From Xanthobacter sp. YC-JY1 (lineage in GTDB: Bacteria > Pseudomonadota > Alphaproteobacteria > Rhizobiales > Xanthobacteraceae), in assembly GCF_021730305.1 (NCBI RefSeq), contig NZ_CP032674.1, positions 3,085,001-3,149,000 of the forward strand: a DNA stretch of 64,000 bases, written 5' to 3'. Shown here in pieces: positions 6,488 through 14,297 of this stretch. The notes beneath the pieces are model-generated. The model did not search any database, was not told where the DNA came from, and saw only the letters and a list, made by a program, of their open reading frames with translations. Position numbers and translations under genes: made by a program. The stretch's first letter is position 1; the number at the start of each line of letters is the position of its first letter.

Positions 6488-7083
6488 CAGGGGCGATACC
6501 AGCGCAGGAAAGACATCCCGATTACGCCGGCCTTCTCACGGAGCATGTCCAAGGAGCCGTCGTTGATGAGGGTGTAGTCGAACCGTCGGCTGTCGAGCCG
6601 CCCGTTGGAAGCGTGCTCCTCCGTCTCCGGCGCGTCGGGGCGGACGATCTTGACCACATGGCCGCCCAACTCGCGGATGAGGTCGAACTCGTTCTCAAAG
6701 CGGACGTCGTCGAAGACTACGGCCTCGCCCCGCAGGAGTGCCCGTTCCGCTTTGAGCCGGGCGATGTCGACCCACAGGGTGGGACTGACCGTCTCTCGCC
6801 CCCATTCCGTGCCCAGGGTCTGGAGGATGCGGCGAGGAGTGGTGCCGAGGCCCGGGATGGGATCATCCTTCGCCGGTCCGGTCAGCACTTCCCATGCCTC
6901 GGCCTCTTCGCCACGCAGGAAGGGGGCGATGATCGGCAGCGCCGCCTCGCGAAGAGGGTCGGCGAAGCTCATCAGGGACACGTACTGTCGGTTGACCGCG
7001 CCGCTGCGGAAAAGGGCGCCGGCGACTTCACTCTTCCCCGAGCGGGAACGCGGGGAGTACAGGCCGATCAGTGGGGCTGCCAG
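6487..7083 (-). CDS. Deoxynucleoside monophosphate kinase, probable CTG start
   Basis: 198 aa if started at the CTG at 7083, which has AAGGAG eight bases upstream. The nearest canonical start in frame (GTG at 6981) would cut off the phosphate-binding loop GLYSPRSRSGKSEV seen at residues about 7-20. Downstream are the lid/substrate parts (VVFDDVRFENEFDLIRELGG and VVKIVRPDAPETEEH) of phage dNMP kinases, which phosphorylate dNMPs to feed dNTP synthesis. The gene overlaps the exonuclease gene by 16 bases. Either the CTG is a true non-canonical start, or the real start lies upstream at another non-standard codon; no ATG, GTG or TTG was found in frame nearby. Confidence 0.75.
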   Translation of the reverse strand: MAAPLIGLYSPRSRSGKSEVAGALFRSGAVNRQYVSLMSFADPLREAALPIIAPFLRGEEAEAWEVLTGPAKDDPIPGLGTTPRRILQTLGTEWGRETVSPTLWVDIARLKAERALLRGEAVVFDDVRFENEFDLIRELGGHVVKIVRPDAPETEEHASNGRLDSRRFDYTLINDGSLDMLREKAGVIGMSFLRWYRP

Positions 7084-7808
7084 AGAATGGGCTCCTTGTT
7101 CGCGTGGTCGTAGTCGGTGAACCGCAGGATGCGGGCGAGGCGGGCCTGAATGAGCGCCTCATCCTCGGTCAGTCCGGCCTTCTCGAAGGCGGCGACAATG
7201 GCCGGCCAGCCCGCAGCCGCGATGGCGGGGGCTCGCTTCGCGCCGATGCCGGGACAGCCGGGGTACTTGTCGACGGGGTCGCCGGTCAGGGTCTGGAGCA
7301 GGTGGGCCATGTCGGCCTCTTCCTCGCTCACCTCGGTCCACGTCTGGCGGTTGAAGTCGTAGATCGTGGTCGGGATTTGCGCGAGGTCCTTGTCGCCCGA
7401 GACGATCACGACGCGCCGCTTGGCGTTCTTCGGGTGCGTGGCGAGGATGCCGAGCACGTCGTCGGCTTCCAGCCCCGGCCACATGGCGTCGGCGTAGTTC
7501 TGGGACACCCACTCCTTGAGAGCCCTGTGGACCAGCGGCTTGCGCCCCCGCCCCTCCTTGTAGGTGGGCCAGAAGGAGTGCCGGAACACGGGGCCGGAGG
7601 GCGAGAAGACCATCACCAGCTCGGCGGAGGGGTCTTCAACGATGTCCTCGGCGTCGGCGACGAGGCTGCGGAACTTGTCCTTGGCGTCGTCGAGGTCGGC
7701 CGTCAGCGTCCAGACCTCACCATCCCAGTCCGTCGCCCGCTCCACGGCAACAGCCGAGCGGTGGACGAACATATCGGCGTCGATGAGGACGAGGGTCCCC
7801 TTGCTCAC
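7068..7808 (-). CDS. 5'-3' exonuclease (T7 gp6-like, FEN family)
   Basis: 246 aa from the GTG at 7808, which overlaps the TGA of the preceding 30-aa ORF (GTGA); a longer upstream frame lacks support. Acidic metal ligands of the FEN/PIN-type fold appear in order: LVLIDADMFVHRS, GLEADDVLGILAT, VIVSGDKDLAQIP, then the helix-hairpin-helix DKYPGCPGIGAKRAP. The enzyme would remove RNA primers and degrade host DNA during phage replication. It follows DNA polymerase and the T5orf172 protein, as gp6 follows gp5 in T7. Confidence 0.88.
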   Translation of the reverse strand: MSKGTLVLIDADMFVHRSAVAVERATDWDGEVWTLTADLDDAKDKFRSLVADAEDIVEDPSAELVMVFSPSGPVFRHSFWPTYKEGRGRKPLVHRALKEWVSQNYADAMWPGLEADDVLGILATHPKNAKRRVVIVSGDKDLAQIPTTIYDFNRQTWTEVSEEEADMAHLLQTLTGDPVDKYPGCPGIGAKRAPAIAAAGWPAIVAAFEKAGLTEDEALIQARLARILRFTDYDHANKEPILWQPH

Positions 7809-7897
7809 TCGTCGCCGGCCTCGAAGGTCACGGGGCAGGCGATGCCATACTTGGACTGGAGGAGGTCCATCCAATCCAGAACGTCTACGATGCTCAT
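7805..7897 (-). CDS. 30-aa ORF coupled to nuclease genes
   Basis: ATG at 7897 overlaps the preceding gene's stop (ATGA) and its TGA overlaps the exonuclease GTG (GTGA). The product is 30 residues starting MSIVDVLDWMDLLQSKYGIA and ending CPVTFEAGDE. No motif is visible. It may be a real small protein or mainly a coupling device that carries ribosomes to the exonuclease GTG start. Confidence 0.5.
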   Translation of the reverse strand: MSIVDVLDWMDLLQSKYGIACPVTFEAGDE

Positions 7898-8199
7898 GCG
7901 GGCTCCTTCGCGATGTGTTTGAGAATGTTCTTGGCGTCTTGCGGGTGGACCTGGAACCACTCGGTGGTCCCCACCCGGTGCCCCCGCATGGCCTCGTGGA
8001 ACTGCCGCTCGAAGGCGCGGCGGTCGGGCACGAGGATGGCGGCCGTGATGGCGAAGTCCCGGAAGGGGCTGGAGGTCTGGTAGACCTTCACCCTGTCCTT
8101 CAGGTCCTTGGCCGAGCCGACCTTGACGTGGCCGGGCCATGCGGGGTTGTGGAGGATGTAGACCCACCCCTCAGTGGGTTGCGGCCCAGTTCGGCCCAA
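7894..8199 (-). CDS. GIY-YIG-like nuclease domain protein (T5orf172 type)
   Basis: 101 aa from a TTG at 8199 inside the 3' end of the DNA polymerase gene (29-base overlap). The T5orf172/MUG113 pattern is visible: WVYILHNPAWPGHVKVGSA, then KDRVKVYQTSSPF, RAFERQFHEAMRGHRV and TEWFQV. This family belongs to the GIY-YIG nuclease superfamily. It could be a repair or homing-type nuclease, or a small regulator. It is not part of the core T7 set and may be an inserted gene. Family call is good, function open. Confidence 0.75.
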   Translation of the reverse strand: MGRTGPQPTEGWVYILHNPAWPGHVKVGSAKDLKDRVKVYQTSSPFRDFAITAAILVPDRRAFERQFHEAMRGHRVGTTEWFQVHPQDAKNILKHIAKEPA

Positions 8200-9994
8200 T
8201 GTCGAAGTTGCCTTTCAGGGGGCAGCGGAAGGCGAAGAACTGACCGGCCTTGCGGATCGCGTCGGCGGCAAGGGTGCCCACCGTCTCGGCAAGGTGGGGC
8301 CTTGCTTCAAGCTGCCACTCGTCGTGGTAGGTGATGACAAACTCGTAGTCCTCGCCCGGCACGAGGCCGGCGGCCTGGAGGTCGGCGTCGAGGATGACCT
8401 GCGCCTTCTTCATGAGGACGGCGCCGGCGGACTGGAGGAGCGTGTTGAGGGCAGAGTGCTCGCCTCGGACCCGCAGCTTGCGGCCGTCGAGCCCGATGAG
8501 ATAGCCCCGCCCCTTCACCGCCTTGGCGACAGCCGCGACGAGGCGTCCCATGGCGGGGATCTTGGCCAGGAACTTGGCCCGGCCGTGCTTGCCGGCGCTG
8601 ATGAGCTTCTGCCGGCCGAGAAGGCCGAGTAGCGTCAGGCCCAGCTTGAAGTCCCCTGCCCCGTAAATGAAGGCGTAGAACCAGGTCTTGGCCGTCTCAC
8701 GGTCACAGCCCAGCGCCGCAGCGTTGAGCGTGTGCATGTCCGTGCCCTCTTCCTTCTTCCCTTCGAGCACGGTCTTGATGTAGGCGCCGCCGTCGTAGCG
8801 GGCCATGAAGCCGGCAAGACAGCGCAGCTCCAGCGCGTCCGCGTCACAGCCGACAAGCACGAAGCCCGTGCTGGCCATGAACAGCGCCCGCATCTCCTTG
8901 CCGTAGGGCGTACCGACGCGGGGCACGTTGGCGATGACCCGGTGCGTCATGCGCCCGGTCACGGCCCCGTTCTGGATCACCCGCCCGAAGACGCGCCCCC
9001 GCTTCTCCTTCCTGATCCAGGCCTCGCGCCCGTCGCCGAGCTGCCCGAGGCGCTTGGCCACGAGGAAGTATTCGGCGAGGACCTTGGCCTGGGGATAGGG
9101 AAGCGTGCCGAGGATTTCGTCGTCGAGCTTGGGGGTGCCGTCCTTGGTGAACTCGTTCGGCTTCCACCCGAGCTGCATCATGCGCTCGGCGACCTGCTTG
9201 CGGCTTCCGGGGTTGAACGGAACCACCTTCACCTTGTGGGTGAGGACGCCCTTCACGTAGCCCCTGGCCTTGTTGTTGGCCTTGGGGGTGAACGGGGTGC
9301 GGACTTCCTTGGGCGGGAAGACCTTCATCAACTCGTCCGCCAGTTCCTGCCGGCGGGCCGAAAGGGTGGCGTAGAGGCGCTGGGCGGCCGGCACGTCGAA
9401 GGCAAAGCCCCGGCGCTCCTGACGCTGGATGATCCATGCGAGGTCGTGTTCGAGCTTGACGCACTCCTCGCCCCAGCCGGTGGCCAGTTCGTCCTGCTGG
9501 CGCTTCCACAGCTTGCAGGTGACGGCCACGTCCTGCTCGCAGTAGTCCTGCATGATCGAGGACCAGCTTTCCCAGCCGCCCTTGTAGTCGCCCTTGTATT
9601 CCCCGAGCCGATGGCCCCAGGCTTCCAGGGACTGGCGGCCGATGAGCTGCTTCGGGAGCCGGCCCTTATCCGCCAGCGGGAAGTCGATGGCCTCGATGAC
9701 CTCCTTCGGATACAGGAGGTGGCCAAGGATCAACGTGTCCCGGACGATCCCGCGCGGCTTCCAGTCAGGGTAGACCTTCTGGAGTGCGGGGATATCGAAG
9801 CCGATGACGTTGTGGCCGAGGATCAGGTCCGCTTCGGCGAGGAGCCTGAGGCCGAGCTGGACCGGCTCGTAGCCGGCATGGTCAGAGCAGGAGACCATCT
9901 GCCCCGTCGCCGGGTCGGCGATGACGAGGCAGTGGACCTTTGTGAGTTCGTCGAGGAGGCCGTCAGTTTCGATGTCGAAGACGAGCGTCTTCAA
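8171..9994 (-). CDS. DNA polymerase I family (T7 gp5-like)
   Basis: 607 aa from a TTG at 9994, which gives the expected N-terminus KTLVFDIETDGLLDELTKVH; the longer in-frame extension is low-complexity. The 3'-5' exonuclease domain has DIET (Exo I) and HNVIGFDIPALQK (Exo II), followed by LEAWGHRLGEYKGDYKG and YCEQDVAVT. Polymerase motif A is GCDADALELRCLAGFMARYD, motif B RETAKTWFYAFIYGAGDFKL, motif C TYHDEWQLE. All catalytic Asp/Glu positions look intact, with proofreading. It copies the phage genome with the primase-helicase and the gp2.5-like SSB encoded upstream. Confidence 0.95.
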   Translation of the reverse strand: MKTLVFDIETDGLLDELTKVHCLVIADPATGQMVSCSDHAGYEPVQLGLRLLAEADLILGHNVIGFDIPALQKVYPDWKPRGIVRDTLILGHLLYPKEVIEAIDFPLADKGRLPKQLIGRQSLEAWGHRLGEYKGDYKGGWESWSSIMQDYCEQDVAVTCKLWKRQQDELATGWGEECVKLEHDLAWIIQRQERRGFAFDVPAAQRLYATLSARRQELADELMKVFPPKEVRTPFTPKANNKARGYVKGVLTHKVKVVPFNPGSRKQVAERMMQLGWKPNEFTKDGTPKLDDEILGTLPYPQAKVLAEYFLVAKRLGQLGDGREAWIRKEKRGRVFGRVIQNGAVTGRMTHRVIANVPRVGTPYGKEMRALFMASTGFVLVGCDADALELRCLAGFMARYDGGAYIKTVLEGKKEEGTDMHTLNAAALGCDRETAKTWFYAFIYGAGDFKLGLTLLGLLGRQKLISAGKHGRAKFLAKIPAMGRLVAAVAKAVKGRGYLIGLDGRKLRVRGEHSALNTLLQSAGAVLMKKAQVILDADLQAAGLVPGEDYEFVITYHDEWQLEARPHLAETVGTLAADAIRKAGQFFAFRCPLKGNFDIGPNWAATH

Positions 9995-10010
9995 TCGGAG
10001 TGGCCCAAGG

Positions 10011-10211
10011 TCAGCCCTTGGCCCCGGCCGACAGCGCGTCGGCGACGGCGCGGCCGACATCCTGAGAAAGCTTGAATGCCCGGCGCGGGCAGATGGTCCA
10101 GGTGAAGAAGCCGGGGACGTGGAGCTCAACGGCGGGCTTGCCGTCGGCGCCCGTGACCGTCTTGGCCGTGAAGTTGGCCGGGCCGATATAGGTCTGGTGG
10201 TCGGTGCTCAA
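10011..10211 (-). CDS. 66-aa hypothetical phage protein
   Basis: The product begins MSTDHQTYIGPANFTAKTVT, continues with VPGFFTWTICPRRAFKLSQD and ends in an Ala-rich helix (ADALSAGAKG). It sits between helicase and polymerase genes, one base from the helicase stop. Short and soluble, with one Cys; no known motif. Real by position and tight packing; function unknown. Confidence 0.6.
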   Translation of the reverse strand: MSTDHQTYIGPANFTAKTVTGADGKPAVELHVPGFFTWTICPRRAFKLSQDVGRAVADALSAGAKG

Positions 10212-11822
10212 CTAGAAGTCATCCGTGCTGGCGTCGAAGCCCCGTTCCGCGCCCTCGAAGAGGCGGCCGGTGTCTTGCGCGTAGTGCAGGGGAAGGGTGA
10301 AGCCGTTGGCGCGGCCGGTGTAGCGGTCCTTGAGGACGCGGAAGGTCGTGACCTTGCGCTCCTCCTCGTCGTCGGCCTGGGTGTTCCGCTCCATGCCGAA
10401 CATGAAGTGGGACCAGTAGCCGATGGCGCGGGAACCCTTGAACTGCTTGATGGTGACGCGGCCGCCTTCCTCGTGGGGCTTGCCCTCCGGGGTGGAGAGG
10501 TGGCTGACGAACAGGACCCAGATGTCCAGTTCCTTCACGAGGCCGCCTAGTTCGGCCATGATCTTCTCAAGCGACCCGCGCTCTTCGTCGCCGTGCCCGG
10601 CCAACGCGGTCAGGTGGTCGATGTAGAAGACCCGGACGCCGTGGCTGTGCCGCAGATAGCGGATGCGGGTGGACACCACGTCCCAGTCGCAGGCGCCGAA
10701 GTGGTCATAGAGGAACAGGCCGCCAAACCGCTGGAGGTCGCCGATGGCGGTCTTCAGCTCCGGCTTGGTCCAGCTCCCGTCGGGAACATGAAACGTCCGC
10801 CCGGCGTGTTTGCCGGCGACGCGCTTGACGGTCTCCACCGGCTGCTGCTCGAAGGCGAACACGCCCACCTTCAGGCCCAGATCGACGATGTCGAAAGCGA
10901 TCTGCTGGGACATGAAGTCGGACTTGCCGATGCCCGTCCCCGCGCCGAGGGCCACGGCCTCGCCGTAGCGGCGGCCGAAGGTCTTGCCGTCGTTGAGGGA
11001 CGGGAAGCACCATGGCAGGCCGGCCTCGGGATCGGCGAGAGCCTGCTCGGCGAGGTCGTCGAGCGTGACGATGCCGTCCGGCCGGAACTCGGCGGGCGAC
11101 CACAGCGCGTCGATCAGCTCCTTGCGCCGCCCCTCCTGGAGCATGGCGTTCGGGTCCTTGAGGGGGAGCTTGATGATCCGCGCCCGGCCCGGCGGGAAGA
11201 GGCCGAGGCATTCCTCCGTCGCGGCCCGGCCCGGGTCATCCTGATCGAAGCACAGGTCGATGTGCTCGAACTTGAGGAGCCACTCCAGGTTGTTGGAGAG
11301 GGACTTCTTCGCTCCCTGTGCACCGTTTGGAAGGGACACGACAGGCCAGCGGTAGGCCAACTCCTGGAACACGGTGAGGGCGTCGATCTCCCCCTCGGTG
11401 ACGATCACGCGCTTGCCGCCGTCGCGCCAGAGGTGCTGGAGATAGAGGCCGGCGGACTTGGTGTCGCCGAGGAACTTGAACTCCTTGCCCCTGCCCCGGA
11501 CCTTCTGGGCAACGATGGCGCCCGTCTCGTCCCGGTAGTTCGCGACCTGGACCAGCTCGCCGCCCATTTCGGAGACGGTGTAGCCGGCGCGGCGGCAGGT
11601 CTCCTCCACGAGGTGGCGCTTCGGGAGGTCCTGGGCTTCCCCAACAGGGAGGAGGCCCTTCATCTTGGGCTTGGTCTCGCGCTCGGTGGGCGCCACCCCG
11701 TTCTCCCCCGGCGTATGGGCGCCGCAGGAGAAGCAGTAGGAGTGCCCGTCCGAGTAGGTTGCACAGGCGTCGGAGGAGCCGCACGCATCGCACGGCCCCT
11801 TGCCGACAAGCTCACTGTCCGT
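10212..11822 (-). CDS. Primase-helicase (T7 gp4-like), probable ACG start and internal GTG start
   Basis: 536 aa if started at the ACG at 11822 (GGAGG six bases upstream). This includes an N-terminal zinc ribbon (CDACGSSD ... HSYCFSCGAH) matching the T7 gp4 primase. The TOPRIM part follows (RVIVTEGEIDALTVFQEL; DLCFDQDDPGRAATEE), then the DnaB-like helicase with Walker A GAGTGIGKSDF, Walker B VFYIDHLTAL and the later LFVSHLSTPEGKPHEEGGR. A GTG at 11696 with GGGGGAG upstream would give a 494-aa form lacking the zinc ribbon, like T7 gp4B. No ATG, GTG or TTG precedes the ribbon in frame, so the long start is inferred. Confidence 0.9.
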   Translation of the reverse strand, partial: TDSELVGKGPCDACGSSDACATYSDGHSYCFSCGAHTPGENGVAPTERETKPKMKGLLPVGEAQDLPKRHLVEETCRRAGYTVSEMGGELVQVANYRDETGAIVAQKVRGRGKEFKFLGDTKSAGLYLQHLWRDGGKRVIVTEGEIDALTVFQELAYRWPVVSLPNGAQGAKKSLSNNLEWLLKFEHIDLCFDQDDPGRAATEECLGLFPPGRARIIKLPLKDPNAMLQEGRRKELIDALWSPAEFRPDGIVTLDDLAEQALADPEAGLPWCFPSLNDGKTFGRRYGEAVALGAGTGIGKSDFMSQQIAFDIVDLGLKVGVFAFEQQPVETVKRVAGKHAGRTFHVPDGSWTKPELKTAIGDLQRFGGLFLYDHFGACDWDVVSTRIRYLRHSHGVRVFYIDHLTALAGHGDEERGSLEKIMAELGGLVKELDIWVLFVSHLSTPEGKPHEEGGRVTIKQFKGSRAIGYWSHFMFGMERNTQADDEEERKVTTFRVLKDRYTGRANGFTLPLHYAQDTGRLFEGAERGFDASTDDF

Positions 11823-12036
11823 TGACGACCTCCACCGTGTGGACGGCGGTGCGGAAGTGGTTCGTCACCTCGGCGACGAAGGTGTTCTTGAAGCCCTGAC
11901 CGAGCTTCGCCTTGGCTTCGCGCTGCGCGACCTCGGGCTGGAAGTAAGGCCCATAGGCGAAGTCCTTGCCCGAGGCGTCATTCGTGATGACGAAGAAGGT
12001 GCCGACCCGGCACCCGGAGGCATCGATGACCTGCAT
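11812..12036 (-). CDS. 74-aa hypothetical phage protein
   Basis: The start ATG overlaps the stop of the upstream winged-helix gene (TGATG). The product begins MQVIDASGCRVGTFFVITND, is followed by KDFAYGPYFQPEVAQREA and ends HTVEVVNGQ. It looks like a small alpha-beta protein. Its 3' end overlaps the inferred ACG start of the primase-helicase. Function unknown. Confidence 0.6.
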   Translation of the reverse strand: MQVIDASGCRVGTFFVITNDASGKDFAYGPYFQPEVAQREAKAKLGQGFKNTFVAEVTNHFRTAVHTVEVVNGQ

Positions 12037-12281
12037 CACGCGGCCGCCTTCTGGTCCTTGGCGCCGAGGTAGTGATACCGGACGTACATCTGGCCGGTGG
12101 TGTCGTACTTCTTCTCACGGGCGAAGCGGTGGCCCAGCTCCTCCAGGTCGTTGATCCGCCGGGAGAGCGAGCGGATGCGGAACATCGAGGAGGCCTCCTG
12201 GGCGCTGATCGAGGCGTGCTTCTTGAAGTGCGCCAGCAGCCAGTCGAGCTGCGGGCGGGACATGACGGGGGTGAAAGCCAT
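12036..12281 (-). CDS. Small winged-helix DNA-binding protein
   Basis: 81 aa from the ATG at 12281, preceded by AAAGGAACG. The body reads as one winged helix-turn-helix: SRPQLDWLLAHFKKHASISA, then SSMFRIRSLSRRINDLEELG as the recognition helix, and a two-strand wing (REKKYDTTGQMYVRYHYLG). It is a likely phage transcription or replication regulator. It lies downstream of the endonuclease I terminator, first in a unit leading to primase-helicase. The domain call is by pattern; targets unknown. Confidence 0.65.
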   Translation of the reverse strand: MAFTPVMSRPQLDWLLAHFKKHASISAQEASSMFRIRSLSRRINDLEELGHRFAREKKYDTTGQMYVRYHYLGAKDQKAAA

Positions 12282-12320
12282 GGTCTGTCGTTCCTTTGTT
12301 GAGGGTGCTTGAGAGCTGAC

Positions 12321-12352
12321 AGGGAAACGGGGAGAGCAATCGCCCTCCCCGT
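12321..12352 (-). terminator. Hairpin terminator after endonuclease I gene
   Basis: ACGGGGAGAGC (12327-12337) and GCCCTCCCCGT (12342-12352) pair over 11 bp with one mismatch. On the minus strand the stem is followed by TTTCCC. It separates the SSB-endonuclease unit from the downstream replication genes. The short T-run makes it moderate; it could be a site of processing or partial termination by the phage polymerase. Confidence 0.55.
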
Positions 12353-12358
12353 CCGGGG

Positions 12359-12829
12359 TCATTTGGTGGGGGACCAGCCGAGGGCGCGGCGAGCGGCCGC
12401 GACGCAGGCGGGGTTGGCCGCCTCGTTGATCCACTCTTGCGGTATCCAGCGGTGGGCGTAGAGGAAGCCGTTCTTCTCGCACCACATGGCGTAGGAGGTC
12501 TTGCTGGCCTTCCCGATCTTGGCGTTCGGGTTGGAGAAGACGAAGCGGATGTCGAGGTCGGGGTAGTCGGCCTTGATGAAGAGGTGCTTCTGTCGGTCGG
12601 TGGTGACGAAGCGCCCCTTGCTCTCGATCACGATGCCGTTCGGAAGGATGAAGTCCGGCCGGTAGGTGCGAGGCTTGGAAGGCTGGGTGAACTTGAGGAC
12701 GTGCTCTTCATACGTGACCGGCTGACCCGCCTTGCGGAGCTGGTCGGCGATCTTCTCTTCGAGGCCGGAGCGATAGCCCTCGACCTGCGCCCGCTGCTCA
12801 GAAGTCAGCGGACGTGTCGTCTTCGCCAT
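12359..12829 (-). CDS. Endonuclease I, Holliday junction resolvase (T7 gp3-like)
   Basis: 156 aa from the ATG at 12829, inside the end of the SSB gene. Family residues are clear: the Glu in YRSGLEEKIADQL, the Asp of TYRPDFILPNGIVIESKGRF with the ESK catalytic pair, and the C-terminal helix TSYAMWCEKNGFLYAHRWIP. The enzyme cuts four-way junctions and branched DNA, helping recombination, host DNA breakdown and packaging. Gene order SSB then endonuclease I matches T7 genes 2.5 and 3. All catalytic residues are present. Confidence 0.93.
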   Translation of the reverse strand: MAKTTRPLTSEQRAQVEGYRSGLEEKIADQLRKAGQPVTYEEHVLKFTQPSKPRTYRPDFILPNGIVIESKGRFVTTDRQKHLFIKADYPDLDIRFVFSNPNAKIGKASKTSYAMWCEKNGFLYAHRWIPQEWINEAANPACVAAARRALGWSPTK

Positions 12830-13484
12830 CCGCCGCGTCGGTGTCGTCACTGCCGCCGAAGGTGTCCTCGCGGTCGGCCGCCTCGTAGCCGCCCTCGACC
12901 TCGCCGAACGCACTCTCGCGCTCGCCGCCGCCGCTCACCAGCTCGATGATCTGGACGCCGACGATCTCCAGCGTGAGGCCCACGACGTTGTCCTTGGCAG
13001 CGTAGTAGGCATAGACGTCACAGTCGGCCCGCAGCTTCGAGCCGCCCCACACAGCCGGCGGGGGCAGGAGCTTCTTGCCCTTGCTGTCGAAGACGTTGAC
13101 CTTCGCCTTCCACGGTGTGCCGTCCTTCTTCTCGCCGGACGCGGTCTTCTTCGGGGAGATGCGGTACTGGCCCGTCTCGTTCCCCTCCTCGTCCTCCAGG
13201 GCCTTGATGGGCAGGTCTTCCTTGCCCATGCGCTTGGCCTTGACGGCATTGGGGGTGTCGCCGAAGTGCTCCTTCTTCAGCTCCTCGAAGCCCTTGTCGA
13301 GCAGGGGCTGGAGCTTGGCGCGGATGGTGTCGGCGGTCGCCTCGTCATAGATCAGCGGGCAGCGATACTCGCCTTCAGGCTTCCACTTCGTGTCGGGGGT
13401 GACGAGGTGCGGGTAGCTCGCCACGCCGATGGGGGTGACGAACGAACCAACCTTGATCTTGTTGCGCTTCTTCTTGTCGGCCAA
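12798..13484 (-). CDS. Single-stranded DNA-binding protein (T7 gp2.5-like)
   Basis: 228 aa. The N-terminus (MADKKKRNKIKVGSFVTPIG) leads into an OB-type fold with WGGSKLRADCDVYAYYAAKD, and the C-terminus is a long acidic tail ending in aromatic Phe (DDTDAADGEDDTSADF). The acidic tail with terminal Phe is the hallmark of gp2.5, where it contacts polymerase and helicase. The product would coat ssDNA and stimulate annealing and replication. Length matches T7 gp2.5 (232). Confidence 0.9.
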   Translation of the reverse strand: MADKKKRNKIKVGSFVTPIGVASYPHLVTPDTKWKPEGEYRCPLIYDEATADTIRAKLQPLLDKGFEELKKEHFGDTPNAVKAKRMGKEDLPIKALEDEEGNETGQYRISPKKTASGEKKDGTPWKAKVNVFDSKGKKLLPPPAVWGGSKLRADCDVYAYYAAKDNVVGLTLEIVGVQIIELVSGGGERESAFGEVEGGYEAADREDTFGGSDDTDAADGEDDTSADF

Positions 13485-13494
13485 AGGGTCTCTC

Positions 13495-13629
13495 TCAGTT
13501 GTCCGGGCGGATTTCGATGGTGGTGGGGCAGTAGCCGAGGCTCATCAGGTCGACGGCGAGGTCGAACGGGATGGGCTCGCCGGCGGCGACCATGAGCTGG
13601 GCGCGGCGGAGGGTGGGATTTGCGGGCAT
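13495..13629 (-). CDS. 44-aa small protein upstream of SSB
   Basis: The ATG at 13629 overlaps the BRO gene stop (TGATG). The product starts MPANPTLRRAQLMVAAGEPI and continues PFDLAVDLMSLGYCPTTIEI before ending RPDN. It lies 10 bases before the SSB start. The coupling supports a real gene; function unknown. Confidence 0.55.
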   Translation of the reverse strand: MPANPTLRRAQLMVAAGEPIPFDLAVDLMSLGYCPTTIEIRPDN

Positions 13630-14297
13630 CAGTGGCGGGTGCTCCAAAGGGCCTGCGCAGAGGCCACGGAATAAAGGTTGCCTCCGTCAGCCGGCACGAA
13701 GCGGAACTGACCACGGCTGTTGACGCAGAAGTCGGTGAGCGCCTTGCCCACCTCCCCGTTTGACATCCACTGCGGGGCGTAGCCGGCGGCCTTCAGCTCG
13801 CGGGCGAAGAACTGGGGCTTCTGGTCCTCTAGAGCGAGCCGGCGGCCGATGGCCTCCAGCCGCTTGATGACGTCGCCCATGATCCCCTTGGCGCCGAGGG
13901 CGTCGACCACCCGCGCGGCCAACTCCTCGGCGGTGACTTCGCCCGTCGCGACCTTCTCCTCGCCCATGATGTAGGCCCCATCCTTGCGGATGGCCGGGAG
14001 CACAACGCGCGTCACCCAGTCCTGGAAGGCGCGGGCCTCAGGCTTATCGGAGCGCATGATGAGCTTGTAGAGCCCGCTCTCGGAGACGGTTGCGTGGTTC
14101 TGAGGACCCCGGAGGGTGGGTAGGCGGGCTACCCCCCGTTCGTCGGGGGCCAAGGTACTGCGCTGGTGATACCGCAGGTTTTCGCGTGTCCAGCCCAGAG
14201 CTTCCGGGATGTCTCCCGCGACCCACCAAGGGGCGCCGTCGACCAGCACCACACGCACATCATGGCCGTTGAAGTTGAACAGGGAGAGGTCGTTCAC
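13629..14297 (-). CDS. BRO-N domain antirepressor-type protein
   Basis: 222 aa. Residues about 1-115 are a BRO N-terminal domain: LFNFNGHDVRVVLVDGAPWW, AGDIPEALGWTRENLRYHQR, TVSESGLYKLIMRSDKPEAR and FQDWVTRVVLPAIRKDGAYI. The C-terminal part has a helical domain (FFARELKAAGYAPQWMSNGE) that may bind a second ligand or DNA. In temperate phages such proteins act as antirepressors or DNA-binding regulators. Its location in the early region fits control of the lytic switch. Overlaps its upstream neighbour by four bases. Confidence 0.82.
   Translation of the reverse strand: MNDLSLFNFNGHDVRVVLVDGAPWWVAGDIPEALGWTRENLRYHQRSTLAPDERGVARLPTLRGPQNHATVSESGLYKLIMRSDKPEARAFQDWVTRVVLPAIRKDGAYIMGEEKVATGEVTAEELAARVVDALGAKGIMGDVIKRLEAIGRRLALEDQKPQFFARELKAAGYAPQWMSNGEVGKALTDFCVNSRGQFRFVPADGGNLYSVASAQALWSTRH

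Noticed and set aside
8732-10075. Long plus-strand open frame opposite DNA polymerase, and similar long frames opposite nuo and cox genes
   Set aside because: Typical antisense frames of high-GC genes, with skewed composition and no RBS or homology; the minus-strand genes explain the DNA.
12311-12322. GAGAGCTGACAG resembling the TGATAGCTGAC candidate phage promoter
   Set aside because: It is on the plus strand, opposite to the phage genes, and differs at two positions; probably chance.
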